A DNA stretch of 64,000 nucleotides from Mesorhizobium loti CJ3sym (GTDB lineage: Bacteria; Pseudomonadota; Alphaproteobacteria; Rhizobiales; Rhizobiaceae). The translations under genes were made by a program, and so were the position numbers. Where the stretch lies: the NCBI RefSeq assembly GCF_000472785.1, contig NZ_AXAL01000010.1:1-64000 (forward strand). Direction: 5' to 3'. The notes beneath the pieces were generated by a model that ran no database searches, had not been told where the DNA came from, and saw only the letters and a list, made by a program, of their open reading frames with translations. Below are positions 9,321 through 17,887 of the stretch, in pieces (positions within the stretch are counted from its first letter, which is position 1; the number at the start of each line of letters is the position of its first letter).

Positions 9321-11870
9321 ATGCTCCGACTTTGCGGATTCATCGCGGTTTTCCTAGTGGCCGCCTTCACGACCTTCGATGCGTCGGCCGATCGAAGGGT
9401 CGCGCTGGTGATCGGTAATTCCGAGTACCGGGAAATCCCCGCCCTCAAGAATCCCGACAAGGATGCCGACGATGTATCCAAGACGTTTCGGCTGGCCGGC
9501 TTCGAAGTGTTCGTTGCCAAGGACCTCACAAAGCAGCAATTCGAGGAGCAGTTCCGCAACTACCTTGCGGCGGCGGACGGCGCCGATCTGTCGGTCGTCT
9601 ACTATTCCGGTCATGGCTTTCAGATTGGTGGCGAGAATTTCCTGATCCCCGTCGATGCCTCGCTGAAGAATGCGGCCGACATAGAGGTCCAGGCGGTCAA
9701 GCTGGATGATGTCCTGCAGCAATTGCGCGCGAAATCGAAGATCCAGGTGATCATCCTCGACGCCTGTCGCAACAATCCGTTTCCGCGCAAGGATTATTGG
9801 CTGAGGGACCAGCTGATCACGGCCGGCAACACCGGTCTTGCACAGGTCAAAAGCTCGCTGAATACGCTGATCGCCTTTGCCACCGAGCCAGGGGCGGTCG
9901 CCTATGATGGAGGGGGAGACCTCAGCCCGTTTTCGTCCGCATTTTCGCGTCGGGCGCTGGCGCCGAACCAAGAGATACGCACGGTCATGGCCGCGGTGCG
10001 CCGGGATGTGGTCGAGGCCACCGACGGCAAGCAGGTTCCCTGGGAAAACTCCTCGCTCATCGACGAAGTTGTCCTGATGCGCCGTGCCAGCCGGCCTTCG
10101 CTGCCGCCGGTTCTTGAGAAAGTCGTGCCGTCGGGTGTCGGGCCGGTTGCTCTGGATCTGCCGGAACCGGTCGATGTCGATGGCGGATCGATCACCGTCA
10201 GCATCGAAAGGCCTCCCGCGCTCGGACGCCTGCTGCTGGACGGCAAGGCCGTAGCGGTCGGCGAAGAGATTCAGGGCGTGGACCTGCCGCGCTTGAAGAT
10301 GGATGTGCCCAAGGGCGCCGGTGCGCCCGAAGAGGTGGACATGCTGGCCTACGCCACGCATGACAATTGGGGCGGCGAAGCTCAGGGCATCATGGTGTTC
10401 CGTGTGAAGAATGGCCAGGGCGCCGAGGGCGAACAGATTGTGGCTTCGCTTGAGACCGAGCAGAAACAGCAGGTGCTGGAACGCGGCATCCATATCACCG
10501 GCGCCGCCGAGGCGATCGAAAACCGCGAGATCAGCGTCCCGGTTGGCGTCGGCCCGGTTCCGCTGAAGCTGGACTTCCCGACAAACGATCCCGCGGTCAG
10601 CCTGAAACTCGCGAGCTATCCGGCAACAGGAACCCTGTCCCTGCCTGATCGTGCCCTGTCGCCGGAGTCGAGCCTGATGGCGGACGAGGTCGACCAACTG
10701 CGCTACGAACCCCAGATCGGTGCCGCCCAGCCGGTCGAGGTCGGCTTCGAGATCCGCGCCGACAGCAGTTCGTCCAAGCCCGCCACCATGAAGCTGTCGC
10801 CACGCGTCGATCCCTGCGACCAGGCCGCAGGCGAGCCTCTCGACCTGCAAGGCGTCGTCCCCGGCCTGCTGCCGAATGAAATCGGCACCGAGGCCGTGAA
10901 GGCCTGCGAGGCGGCGGTGACGGCCTATCCCGACGTCGCCCGTTTCCGCTACGAACTCGGGCGCGCGCTGCTCGCGGCCGGCAAGGTCGAGGACGCGAAG
11001 AAAGCCGTTCAGGCGGCAGCCGACAAAGGCCACGTCCGCGCCATGTTCGAGCTTGGCTACTTCAACGCGACAGGTACGGGAATGCCCATAGACCGCAAGC
11101 AGGCCAATCGCTTCTACGCGGCGGCATCCGACAAGGGCGATCCTTACGGAATGACTTCGTGGGGACGTGCCCTGTTCAATGGGTATGGCGTCGAGCGCGA
11201 CACCGGCAAGGGGCTGGACCTGCTGCTCAAGGCGGCCGCCATGGGCCATACCTACGCGATGAATGACCTTGCCGCGATCTTCACGGAGGGCCGCAATGGC
11301 GTGCCCGCCGATCCAGCCCGCGCCGTGGCCTTTCTGAAAGCAGGCGTGGAGCGGCAGGACATGTATTCGATGAACCTGCTCGGCCGCAACTACCTGACCG
11401 GGGTCGGCGTCGAGAAGGATCCTGGGCAGGCACAAGGGCTGTTCCAGAAGGCCATGGATCTCGGCCAGCCCTATGCTCCGGGCAGCCTCGCCCGCATGTA
11501 CCGGGACGGTGTCGGCGTAGGGCAGAACCTCGACGAAGCGCAGAGACTGTTCGAACTCGCCACGGCACGCGGCGATCAGTCCGGCGCATATGATCGCGCG
11601 GCTCTCGAAATGCAGAAGGGCGACAAGGCCGACCAGGCGATAGCGGTGAGTTATCTGGCCTTCGCGGTCGCACTTGACCTTCGCAACGAATTACCGGGCG
11701 CTCAAGCGACGCTGACAAAATTCGGAGTGAAGGCGAAAACCGCGGCGCTCAAGCAATTGCGTGGCGAACTCAAGTCGAAGATCCCGGCGAACGGCTCGCT
11801 GGACGACCAACTGGTCAAGACGGCCAGAGCAGTCTGGGAGCAAGCCAATCCGCGTCGGGACTTGTTTTGA
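9321..11870 (+). CDS. Exported caspase-family protein with Sel1-like repeats
   Basis: Protein of 849 aa. ATG at 9321 with a GAGG element upstream. Residues 1-23 are a signal peptide (LCGFIAVFLVAAFTTFDASA). Residues 24-250 are a caspase-fold (peptidase C14) domain. It contains RRVALVIGNSEY, catalytic His98 in YYSGHGFQ and catalytic Cys149 in ILDACRNNPF. The middle region (260-500) is probably beta-rich, with two related segments (VGPVALDLPEPV and VGPVPLKLDFPT). Residues of about 560-780 contain Sel1/TPR-like repeats (MFELGYFNATG, TSWGRALFNGYGV, MNDLAAIFTEGRNGV, MNLLGRNYLTGVGV, PGSLARMYRDGVGV). It should act in the periplasm as an Arg/Lys-type protease or scaffold; the substrate is unknown. It is first in a plus-strand group with the lipoprotein and YceI-OmpA genes. 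Confidence 0.85.
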   Translation: MLRLCGFIAVFLVAAFTTFDASADRRVALVIGNSEYREIPALKNPDKDADDVSKTFRLAGFEVFVAKDLTKQQFEEQFRNYLAAADGADLSVVYYSGHGFQIGGENFLIPVDASLKNAADIEVQAVKLDDVLQQLRAKSKIQVIILDACRNNPFPRKDYWLRDQLITAGNTGLAQVKSSLNTLIAFATEPGAVAYDGGGDLSPFSSAFSRRALAPNQEIRTVMAAVRRDVVEATDGKQVPWENSSLIDEVVLMRRASRPSLPPVLEKVVPSGVGPVALDLPEPVDVDGGSITVSIERPPALGRLLLDGKAVAVGEEIQGVDLPRLKMDVPKGAGAPEEVDMLAYATHDNWGGEAQGIMVFRVKNGQGAEGEQIVASLETEQKQQVLERGIHITGAAEAIENREISVPVGVGPVPLKLDFPTNDPAVSLKLASYPATGTLSLPDRALSPESSLMADEVDQLRYEPQIGAAQPVEVGFEIRADSSSSKPATMKLSPRVDPCDQAAGEPLDLQGVVPGLLPNEIGTEAVKACEAAVTAYPDVARFRYELGRALLAAGKVEDAKKAVQAAADKGHVRAMFELGYFNATGTGMPIDRKQANRFYAAASDKGDPYGMTSWGRALFNGYGVERDTGKGLDLLLKAAAMGHTYAMNDLAAIFTEGRNGVPADPARAVAFLKAGVERQDMYSMNLLGRNYLTGVGVEKDPGQAQGLFQKAMDLGQPYAPGSLARMYRDGVGVGQNLDEAQRLFELATARGDQSGAYDRAALEMQKGDKADQAIAVSYLAFAVALDLRNELPGAQATLTKFGVKAKTAALKQLRGELKSKIPANGSLDDQLVKTARAVWEQANPRRDLF

Positions 11871-11887
11871 TCAATGAGGAGGCAATT

Positions 11888-12175
11888 GTGGGCAGGGCAG
11901 TGAAGCAGAGATTGATTGCGACAGTTGTAGCCGGTACTCTGGCAGCGCTGACGGGCTGCATGTCCGTCGCGCCCAAGCCAGAACCGGCGCTGATGACGAC
12001 GAAGCACAGGCCGAAGCTGATTCGCACCACGTCCACGCCACAGATCAGCCAGCAGAAGAAGGTCATCGCCAAGAAGGTGGTCAAGCCGGTTGAGGAAACG
12101 GCACCTGTCGCCGTTCCAGCTTTGGGCGGTGGTGGTACCGGTGGCGCTGGCGGTGGTGGCGGCGGCTGGGGATGA
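11888..12175 (+). CDS. Small putative lipoprotein, glycine-rich C-terminus
   Basis: Protein of 95 aa from the GTG at 11888, which has a strong GAGGAGG site 5 nt upstream; an in-frame TTG at 11867 overlapping the caspase stop is a poorer start. The N-terminus is a lipoprotein signal (KQRLIATVVAGTLAALTGC) with a lipobox cysteine in ALTGC. The mature part is Lys/Thr/Pro-rich and ends in a run of glycines. No family was recognised. It probably sits in the outer membrane and is co-transcribed with the caspase gene before it. Confidence 0.6.
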   Translation: MGRAVKQRLIATVVAGTLAALTGCMSVAPKPEPALMTTKHRPKLIRTTSTPQISQQKKVIAKKVVKPVEETAPVAVPALGGGGTGGAGGGGGGWG

Positions 12176-12382
12176 GCGTTTGACAGCAGGTCAGGGTCCT
12201 CCCCGTCATCTGGCAGACCAATCCCGCGTCCTCGGCCTTGACTAGAGGACCAACTCCAACTGCTCGCCAAAAGACTGCAAGTGGCCTATGCTTCAATCGC
12301 GTTCGCGCGGTGTCGGTATTGATACGGTTGTCCTGGGCAGGGGCGTTCCATGTACGAAGTCGTGGCATTCTGGTGGAAGACT

Positions 12383-13444
12383 ATGTCGAAAAGCCCTGCT
12401 GCAAGGGCTCTTGGCCCGATCGTCGCGGCATTGTTGCTGCTCGGACCGCAAGCTGCGAGCGCCGCGCCGAGCTGGACGCTCGATCCTGCTGCTTCGGTGA
12501 TCACCTACCAGTCGGTCAAGAAGAACACGATCGTCGAGACCAACAAGATCAGGAACATCACCGGCACGCTTAGCGCGGCGGGCGATGCCAAGGTCACGTT
12601 CGACCTCAATTCGGTCGATACCGGCGTCGACCTGCGCAATGTCCGCATGCGCTTCCTGTTCTTCGAGACATTCAAATTCCCGACCGCCGAACTGACGGCG
12701 AAGGTGGATCCCGCCGCGTTCGCCGACCTCGCGACCAAGCGCAGGGTGAAGGCAACTCTGCCGTTCCGTCTCAATCTGCACGGCGTCGACAAGGATCTCG
12801 AGGCCAGCATTGTCGTCACCATGATCAGCGACACCATGGTGTCGGTTGCGTCAGAGGCTCCGGTCGCTGTCCATGTCGAGGATTTCGGGCTGCTGCCGAA
12901 CGTCGACAAGCTGCAGCAGGCAGCCAATGTCACCAACATCGTGCCCACCGCGTCGGTGTCGTTCGACTTCGTCTTCACCGCCGACGGCAGCAAGCCGGCT
13001 GCCACCCAGACCGCCGCGGCGAGTTCGACCGATGTAGGTCCGGTTGCCACCGATGCCGCCAAGGCGAATTTCAGCGACGAGGAGTGCATGAACCGGTTCG
13101 CCGTGCTCTCGCGCACCGGCGCCATCTACTTTCGGCCCGCCAGCGCGCGGCTCGACGCCAAGAGCCGGCCGCTGCTTGAAGAGGTCGAAGGTGTCGTTGG
13201 CAAATGCCCGAGCCTCAAGGTCGAGGTTTCCGGATACACCGATTCCGATGGCTCGCCGGAGGCGAACAAGCAATTGTCGGAGCGGAGGGCTCAGGCGGTT
13301 GCCGACGCCATTGTTGCCGCGGGCATCCCTCGCACGCAGATCACGGCGACCGGCTATGGAGAAGAGCGGCCGGTTGCCGCCAACGATACGCCCAAGAACA
13401 AGGCGCTCAACCGGCGGATCGAGTTTTCCGCCACCAAGCTCTGA
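12383..13444 (+). CDS. YceI-like domain fused to an OmpA-like peptidoglycan-binding domain
   Basis: Protein of 353 aa. ATG at 12383 is chosen over 12350 because it gives a clean signal peptide (SPAARALGPIVAALLLLGPQAASA). Residues of about 28-190 resemble YceI (SWTLDPAASVITYQSVK, then VTFDLNSVDTGVDLRNVRM and FPTAELTAKV). Residues of about 235-353 are an OmpA C-terminal domain (IYFRPASARLDAKS, EVSGYTDSDGS, LSERRAQAVADAI, NRRIEF) that should bind meso-diaminopimelate peptidoglycan. YceI domains bind lipid-like isoprenoids in characterised members. The fusion would place such a domain on the cell wall. It lies 7 nt upstream of the second caspase gene, so the two are co-translated. Confidence 0.8.
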   Translation: MSKSPAARALGPIVAALLLLGPQAASAAPSWTLDPAASVITYQSVKKNTIVETNKIRNITGTLSAAGDAKVTFDLNSVDTGVDLRNVRMRFLFFETFKFPTAELTAKVDPAAFADLATKRRVKATLPFRLNLHGVDKDLEASIVVTMISDTMVSVASEAPVAVHVEDFGLLPNVDKLQQAANVTNIVPTASVSFDFVFTADGSKPAATQTAAASSTDVGPVATDAAKANFSDEECMNRFAVLSRTGAIYFRPASARLDAKSRPLLEEVEGVVGKCPSLKVEVSGYTDSDGSPEANKQLSERRAQAVADAIVAAGIPRTQITATGYGEERPVAANDTPKNKALNRRIEFSATKL

Positions 13445-13451
13445 GGTTGCG

Positions 13452-14696
13452 TTGAGGTCCGATCTGATCGCCCGCTGCGGTGGCCTCTTTCGCGCCGCCG
13501 GTCTCGCGGTGCTCGCCTTGCTTTTGACTTTGACGGCCGCCAGCGCCGAGCGCCGCGTCGCGCTGGTCCTCGGCAACGCCCAGTACCAGCACGCGGCGCT
13601 TCTGGCCAATCCGGTGCGCGACGCCCAGGCCATGGCCGAACGCTTGAAGAAGCTCGACTTCGAGGTGGTTTCCGGCTTCGATCAGACCAAGCCGCAGACG
13701 CAGGCAACGATCGCCCAGTTCGCTAAACAGGTGCGCGGAGCCGATATCGCGCTGTTCTTCTACGCCGGCCACGGCTTGCAGGTTTCGGGCAAGAACTACC
13801 TGCTTCCGGTCGACGCCGCGCTGGAGGACGAGACTTCCCTCGACTTCGAGGCCGTGTCGGTTGATTTTGTTTTGCGCCAGATGTCACGCGAGACCAGCAT
13901 CAGGCTGGTGTTCCTCGACGCTTGCCGCGACAATCCCCTCGCCGAAGTGCTGGCCAAGACTGCGGGCGTCCACGGTGCGATGAGCGGCCTGGCCGAGATT
14001 CCGATCGAGAACGGTGGCGCCGGCACGCTCGTCGCTTTCGCCGCCAGTCCCAATCAGCTCGCCTATGATGGGTCGGGCGAACATTCGCCGTTCACCTCGG
14101 CACTGCTTCAGCACATCGGCGAATCCAACATCTCCATCACCGAGGCGATGAACCGGGTGACCGGTGACGTCTTCAAGGCAACCGCCGGCAAGCAGCGCCC
14201 CTGGCTCAACGTTTCGCTGACCACGGAGGTCGTCCTGCATAAGGTCGATCTCGATGCGCCATTGATCGTGGGTGAGGCGAGCACACCTCAGGCTGAAGGC
14301 GGCTCCGATGCGCGCAACACCGGCGCGGCAAGTGCGTCAGGTCAAAGCGACGACCAGCTTGCGCTCGACGTGCTGCGCCAGAAGATCCCCAAACTGGCGT
14401 CGGATGCCCCGATCCTTTTCAACCATCCGATCGACTTCGGCGATGCGGCGATCGACGGCAAGAGCATCGCCGAACTGATCAAGGGTAAGCCCCTGTTCAG
14501 TCCGGTGGAGGGGTTGGACAAGTCGGTCTGGGAGGGCAAGCACTGCGACGGCTGCCATGAATGGAACGAGGTCCGGCTGTGCGATCAGGCGAAGAATTTC
14601 GCCGCCAACGACGTCTCTGTTTTGCGGCTGCAACATCCACTGGGAACACGCTTCAAGGTGGCGCTTGCCAAATGGGCGCAGGGTGGCTGCAAGTAG
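13452..14696 (+). CDS. Exported caspase-family protein with C-terminal CxxCH module
   Basis: Protein of 414 aa. I chose the TTG at 13452 because a GAGG element lies 5 nt upstream and the product starts with a signal peptide (GLAVLALLLTLTAASA); the longer open frame from 13176 runs through the previous gene. The caspase fold spans residues of about 35-270, with His107 in YAGHGLQ and Cys158 in FLDACRDNP. A variable linker follows. The last 75 residues hold Cys365-D-G-Cys368-His369, then Cys377 and a penultimate Cys413. Cys-x-x-Cys-His is the motif for covalent c-type haem attachment, but it could also bind zinc. The role is unknown; it is a periplasmic protein by signal peptide. Confidence 0.82.
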   Translation: MRSDLIARCGGLFRAAGLAVLALLLTLTAASAERRVALVLGNAQYQHAALLANPVRDAQAMAERLKKLDFEVVSGFDQTKPQTQATIAQFAKQVRGADIALFFYAGHGLQVSGKNYLLPVDAALEDETSLDFEAVSVDFVLRQMSRETSIRLVFLDACRDNPLAEVLAKTAGVHGAMSGLAEIPIENGGAGTLVAFAASPNQLAYDGSGEHSPFTSALLQHIGESNISITEAMNRVTGDVFKATAGKQRPWLNVSLTTEVVLHKVDLDAPLIVGEASTPQAEGGSDARNTGAASASGQSDDQLALDVLRQKIPKLASDAPILFNHPIDFGDAAIDGKSIAELIKGKPLFSPVEGLDKSVWEGKHCDGCHEWNEVRLCDQAKNFAANDVSVLRLQHPLGTRFKVALAKWAQGGCK

Positions 14697-14744
14697 GCAG
14701 GAAGGCAGTCGTATCCATCCGATTTCTGTCGGGATGGCGCTGTT

Positions 14745-15329
14745 CTAATATGCATCCACCGATTGGCGCGCCTCGATTTCGGCCATCTGGATGCCCATTT
14801 CGACAAATGCCGAAAGAACGGTAAACCGGTCGGCGAGCGCGACACGGGCCAGCCCGGCCAGAATCCCGGCGTTGACTGCATGGGCAGCAGGAAATGATTG
14901 CAAGGCCGGTGCCATCGTCGCGGCCATGGCCGAACCGTTGTCCCGCCATCCGGCAGCCAGCGCAATCCAGCCGACCGGCGTTGTTGGCGGTGTCGCTGCC
15001 GCTGTGCCGACGGCTGCCCGATGCCGAGGATTGTCCGGTTCACCCACCCAGTCGCGAATATGCGCAAGCAATTCCTGATCGGTCCCATCGAACAGCTCGG
15101 TCAGATGGCTCAGGCATTCATGCGCCCACCAGACCGCGGCGCGCTCGGCAAGCAGGTAGGCACAGAAAGTAATCGCTTCTTCGGGAACGCGCCCGGCCAG
15201 CAGCTCGCGGCAAAACGCGATCGAGCCTTGTTCGGTTGGAAGGGTTTTCATGTCCCGGGCAATAGTGGGACAAGCCGTGAAAAGATCTCGTGCCGTCTTG
15301 AATCGGAGCCCATTGGCCATGACCGCCAC
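14745..15329 (-). CDS. DUF6931-like protein, T6SS-linked hypothetical
   Basis: Protein of 194 aa, no signal peptide, start ATG at 15329 (a second ATG is three codons on). The sequence is Ala-rich and helical, with FCAYLLAERAAVWWAHECL in the first half and GWIALAAGWRDNGSAMA in the second. It looks like the DUF6931 family, which I recall from T6SS neighbourhoods of proteobacteria; this is from memory and not checked. It is convergent with the second caspase gene (48 nt apart) and divergent from the OmpA-like gene. Function unknown. Confidence 0.6.
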   Translation of the reverse strand: MAVMANGLRFKTARDLFTACPTIARDMKTLPTEQGSIAFCRELLAGRVPEEAITFCAYLLAERAAVWWAHECLSHLTELFDGTDQELLAHIRDWVGEPDNPRHRAAVGTAAATPPTTPVGWIALAAGWRDNGSAMAATMAPALQSFPAAHAVNAGILAGLARVALADRFTVLSAFVEMGIQMAEIEARQSVDAY

Positions 15330-15509
15330 GCTTTCATCGAAAAGCCTTGGCCACTCAAGCCTCAGGCGCGGCGCGGGTCAAGTCTCAACCGGCGATGCGG
15401 CAAAAACCATCGGCACTATCGCACGCCAGCGTTTATCGACATACAATTGCCGTGGAATTTGATATCATCGCGATCCTCGAAACCGGATGCTCAAACAGGA
15501 GTAACCGCT

Positions 15510-16046
15510 ATGCAGTGGGGCAGTTCAGCCTTTGTGTTGGCGGTCGTGTTTTTCTCGACCCACGCTTCCGCCGATCCTGTTCAGAAATCAGAAGACATCG
15601 TTAAGTTCTTTGCCGGCGCGGCCGATCTCGGCAAGTCGCGGGGAATTTGCGTCGGCACCGAGGAGGAATGCAAGAGCAAGACCAAGGCAAAAGACGCGCC
15701 GGGAGGAAAGTCCAGTCTCGATATGCTGATCAATTTCGGCCTGGATTCGGCCGCACTCGACACCACTGCGCGCTCTGAACTCGACGAGTTCGCCAAGGCG
15801 CTGAAGGACAGCCGGCTGAGCACGTTCAGCTTCGTCGTCGAAGGTTACACCGACGCCACTGGCACGGTGCATTACAACGAAGGCCTGTCTCAACGACGAG
15901 CGAAATCGGTGGCAGCCTTCCTGACGGCTAGCGGCGTCGAGGCTTCTCGTATCAACGCGATTGGGATGGGTGAAAAGAATCCGCGCAGCCCCAACCCGTA
16001 CGATCCGGTCAACCGCCGCGTGGAAATGCGGATAAAGACGCAGTAG
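15510..16046 (+). CDS. Small OmpA-like peptidoglycan-binding protein
   Basis: Protein of 178 aa. The ATG at 15510 has AGGAG 8 nt upstream and begins a signal peptide (QWGSSAFVLAVVFFSTHASA). The open frame extends back to 14898 but that part is antisense to the neighbouring gene. Residues of about 70-178 are an OmpA C-terminal domain (INFGLDSAALDTTARSELDE, VEGYTDATGT, LSQRRAKSVAAFL, NRRVEMRI). The N-terminal linker has a cysteine pair (GICVGTEEECKS). It probably tethers to peptidoglycan in the periplasm. The palindromic repeat just downstream may end its transcript. Confidence 0.8.
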   Translation: MQWGSSAFVLAVVFFSTHASADPVQKSEDIVKFFAGAADLGKSRGICVGTEEECKSKTKAKDAPGGKSSLDMLINFGLDSAALDTTARSELDEFAKALKDSRLSTFSFVVEGYTDATGTVHYNEGLSQRRAKSVAAFLTASGVEASRINAIGMGEKNPRSPNPYDPVNRRVEMRIKTQ

Positions 16047-16055
16047 CGTGCTAAA

Positions 16056-16098
16056 GCAATTCCAGGAAAAGTGAGAACGGTTTTCCGTCCGGAATTGC
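16056..16098. repeat. Rhizobial-type intergenic palindrome between convergent genes
   Basis: GCAATTCC at 16056-16063 pairs with GGAATTGC at 16091-16098, and an inner GGAAAA pairs with TTTTCC, giving a long imperfect hairpin. The element and its following A-rich tail resemble repeats that are common in intergenic DNA of Mesorhizobium and related genera (recalled, not searched). Lying between convergent genes it may act as a bidirectional terminator or stabilise 3' ends. Confidence 0.65.
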
Positions 16099-16121
16099 GT
16101 CAAAACAAAGAGGTAGAGCGG

Positions 16122-17723
16122 TCAGTGTTTGAGCACGCTGCCCACGGCCACACCAGCGCCGAAGATCAGTGCCCTGGCGAGGAAATTGTCCCGCGGCGGA
16201 GCAGGTTCATCCCGCCGCACCATGATCTCGCGGTCGCGCCACTTCTGAGCGACCTGCCGTTGTTTGCGGGGTCCTTGTGTCACCGGCTTCATCGTGCGGG
16301 CCTTCTGCACGACGGGCTTCTTCGGCTGTGCCGTACGGGCTTGATCGGCGGCATTTCCGGCGCGCACGGCTGCCATCATGGGATCTGACTGGATCACCAG
16401 GAACGCCAGTTGCTCGCGCGTCAGATAGGTGGTTTGCGGCAGTCCGTTATCGGCTTGCCAGATGCCGATCGCCTCACGGGTCTGAGAGCCCAGGGTTCCG
16501 TCGATGCGCCCAAGCTCGTTGCCCAACGCTTCGAGCCGCAACTGCAGGTCGATGCGGCCCTGGCGGTCGAGGCCCATCGCACTTTCCGTCAACTCGGTGC
16601 CCGGCGTCTGCTTCATCTCGTCCGGAACGCTGACAGAGCCGGAACCGGCGTTCGCCTGGTTCGTATCGGGTGCCGAGACCTGCCGGTTTTGAGCGTTCGG
16701 GCCGTTCAATTCGTCGATGTTCAGCCGCGCCACGGTGGCGAAGCGACCGTTCGGGAACTGGTCGAGATAGGCCTGGTAGAACGGCCCGGAATTGTGCTTC
16801 GAAGCCTCATCCCAAAGACGTTGCTCGACTTCCCAGGAAGGAGAGACACTGGCGACAGGGGCAGTGGCGGACGTCGCGGATGCGTCGGCTACCGGATTTA
16901 CGGCCGGCGGCGCCGCAGCGGCGACGGGTTTACCCAGGAAAACCTCGCGTCCCAGCGATGCGTTATGCCACGGCCGCTGGCGGCCTTGCGTGGTTTCGGT
17001 CACTTCGCCGCGCACGCGCGTCAGCGCGCTCTGGATTTCGACGCCGGGTTCGGTCAGATGCTTGGCGAGCGCGGTGGAGTAAGGACTGTCGGCCCCGTCG
17101 CCGTCGAAAGCGATGGCGCCCGGATCCGTTGCATAGGCAATCAGCAGGCCGCCCGTACCGACGCCGTCCGATCTCGCTTCGATCGGCGCCAGGCCGGTAC
17201 CCAGCGAGGTGGAGCGGCTTTTCGGCAGCGAGGCAGCCAGCGTTCTTGCCAGCGGATTGTCGCGGCAGGCATCGAGGATGATGACGCCAATCGCCGGGTC
17301 GGGCGGCAGCGCGGCCATGAAATCGTCGATCTGAACGGTGCGGGTCTTGAGATAGGCCGGCGACGTCAAATCAGCGTCGACAGGTATCAGGTAGTTCTTG
17401 CCGTCGACCTGCATGCCATGGCCGGCATAGAAAATGACCGCGAGGTCGGCGTCGTAGGCTTGCTCGGTGAACCGGCTGATGAGGCTGTGCATGCCGGCAT
17501 TGTCCTGATCGACCCCTTCGATCACCTCGAAGCCGGCTTTGCGCAGCGTCGATGCGATGAGGCGGGCATCGTTGGCCGGGTTGGGCAAGGTAATCGCATG
17601 GACATAGTTGCTGTTGCCGATCACCAGCGCGACGCGCTTGGCGTCAGGCGCGGCGGCCTCCGCGCCTAAGGCGGCAAGGAAAACCAGGATAATCCCGCTC
17701 AGAAAGACTGTGATCGTTTTCAT
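16122..17723 (-). CDS. Exported caspase-family protein with peptidoglycan-binding-like domain
   Basis: Protein of 533 aa. ATG at 17723 with AGAGGG upstream starts a signal peptide (TVFLSGIILVFLAALGAEA); the open frame to 17891 adds an unlikely leader. The caspase fold spans residues 28-260 with RVALVIGNSNY, His102 in FYAGHGMQ and Cys153 in ILDACRDNP. A repeat-like segment (QRLWDEASKHN, FYQAYLDQFPNG) follows. Residues of about 395-465 look like a PG_binding_1 fold (LQLRLEALGNELGRIDG, TREAIGIWQADNGLP). A Lys/Arg-rich stretch and a final hydrophobic segment (ALIFGAGVAVGSVLKH) end the protein and may be a membrane anchor. It should act at the cell wall. Confidence 0.83.
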   Translation of the reverse strand: MKTITVFLSGIILVFLAALGAEAAAPDAKRVALVIGNSNYVHAITLPNPANDARLIASTLRKAGFEVIEGVDQDNAGMHSLISRFTEQAYDADLAVIFYAGHGMQVDGKNYLIPVDADLTSPAYLKTRTVQIDDFMAALPPDPAIGVIILDACRDNPLARTLAASLPKSRSTSLGTGLAPIEARSDGVGTGGLLIAYATDPGAIAFDGDGADSPYSTALAKHLTEPGVEIQSALTRVRGEVTETTQGRQRPWHNASLGREVFLGKPVAAAAPPAVNPVADASATSATAPVASVSPSWEVEQRLWDEASKHNSGPFYQAYLDQFPNGRFATVARLNIDELNGPNAQNRQVSAPDTNQANAGSGSVSVPDEMKQTPGTELTESAMGLDRQGRIDLQLRLEALGNELGRIDGTLGSQTREAIGIWQADNGLPQTTYLTREQLAFLVIQSDPMMAAVRAGNAADQARTAQPKKPVVQKARTMKPVTQGPRKQRQVAQKWRDREIMVRRDEPAPPRDNFLARALIFGAGVAVGSVLKH

Positions 17724-17887
17724 GGACCAGCCCTCTACCCACCAGGGTGCTAAATTTCGTCGGCGACTGGGTCGCCTGTGCCAAAAATGATTCCTGGACG
17801 TGTGTGGTCCTGACCGTGGCTTTGGTTCACAAAGGCCCGAGAAATAGTGACACCAATGGCCTGAGCGACTGATGCCGCACAGGCAGG

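Noticed and set aside
9354..11435. 693-codon frame on the minus strand
   Set aside because: Antisense to the first caspase gene, whose signal peptide, active site and Sel1 repeats are convincing.
14700..14744. Possible terminator hairpin between the second caspase gene and the DUF6931-like gene
   Set aside because: The stem CCATCCGA/TCGGGATGG needs a bulge and has no T-run after it on either strand.
16410..17669. 419-codon frame on the plus strand
   Set aside because: Antisense to the third caspase gene; no start signal and odd composition.
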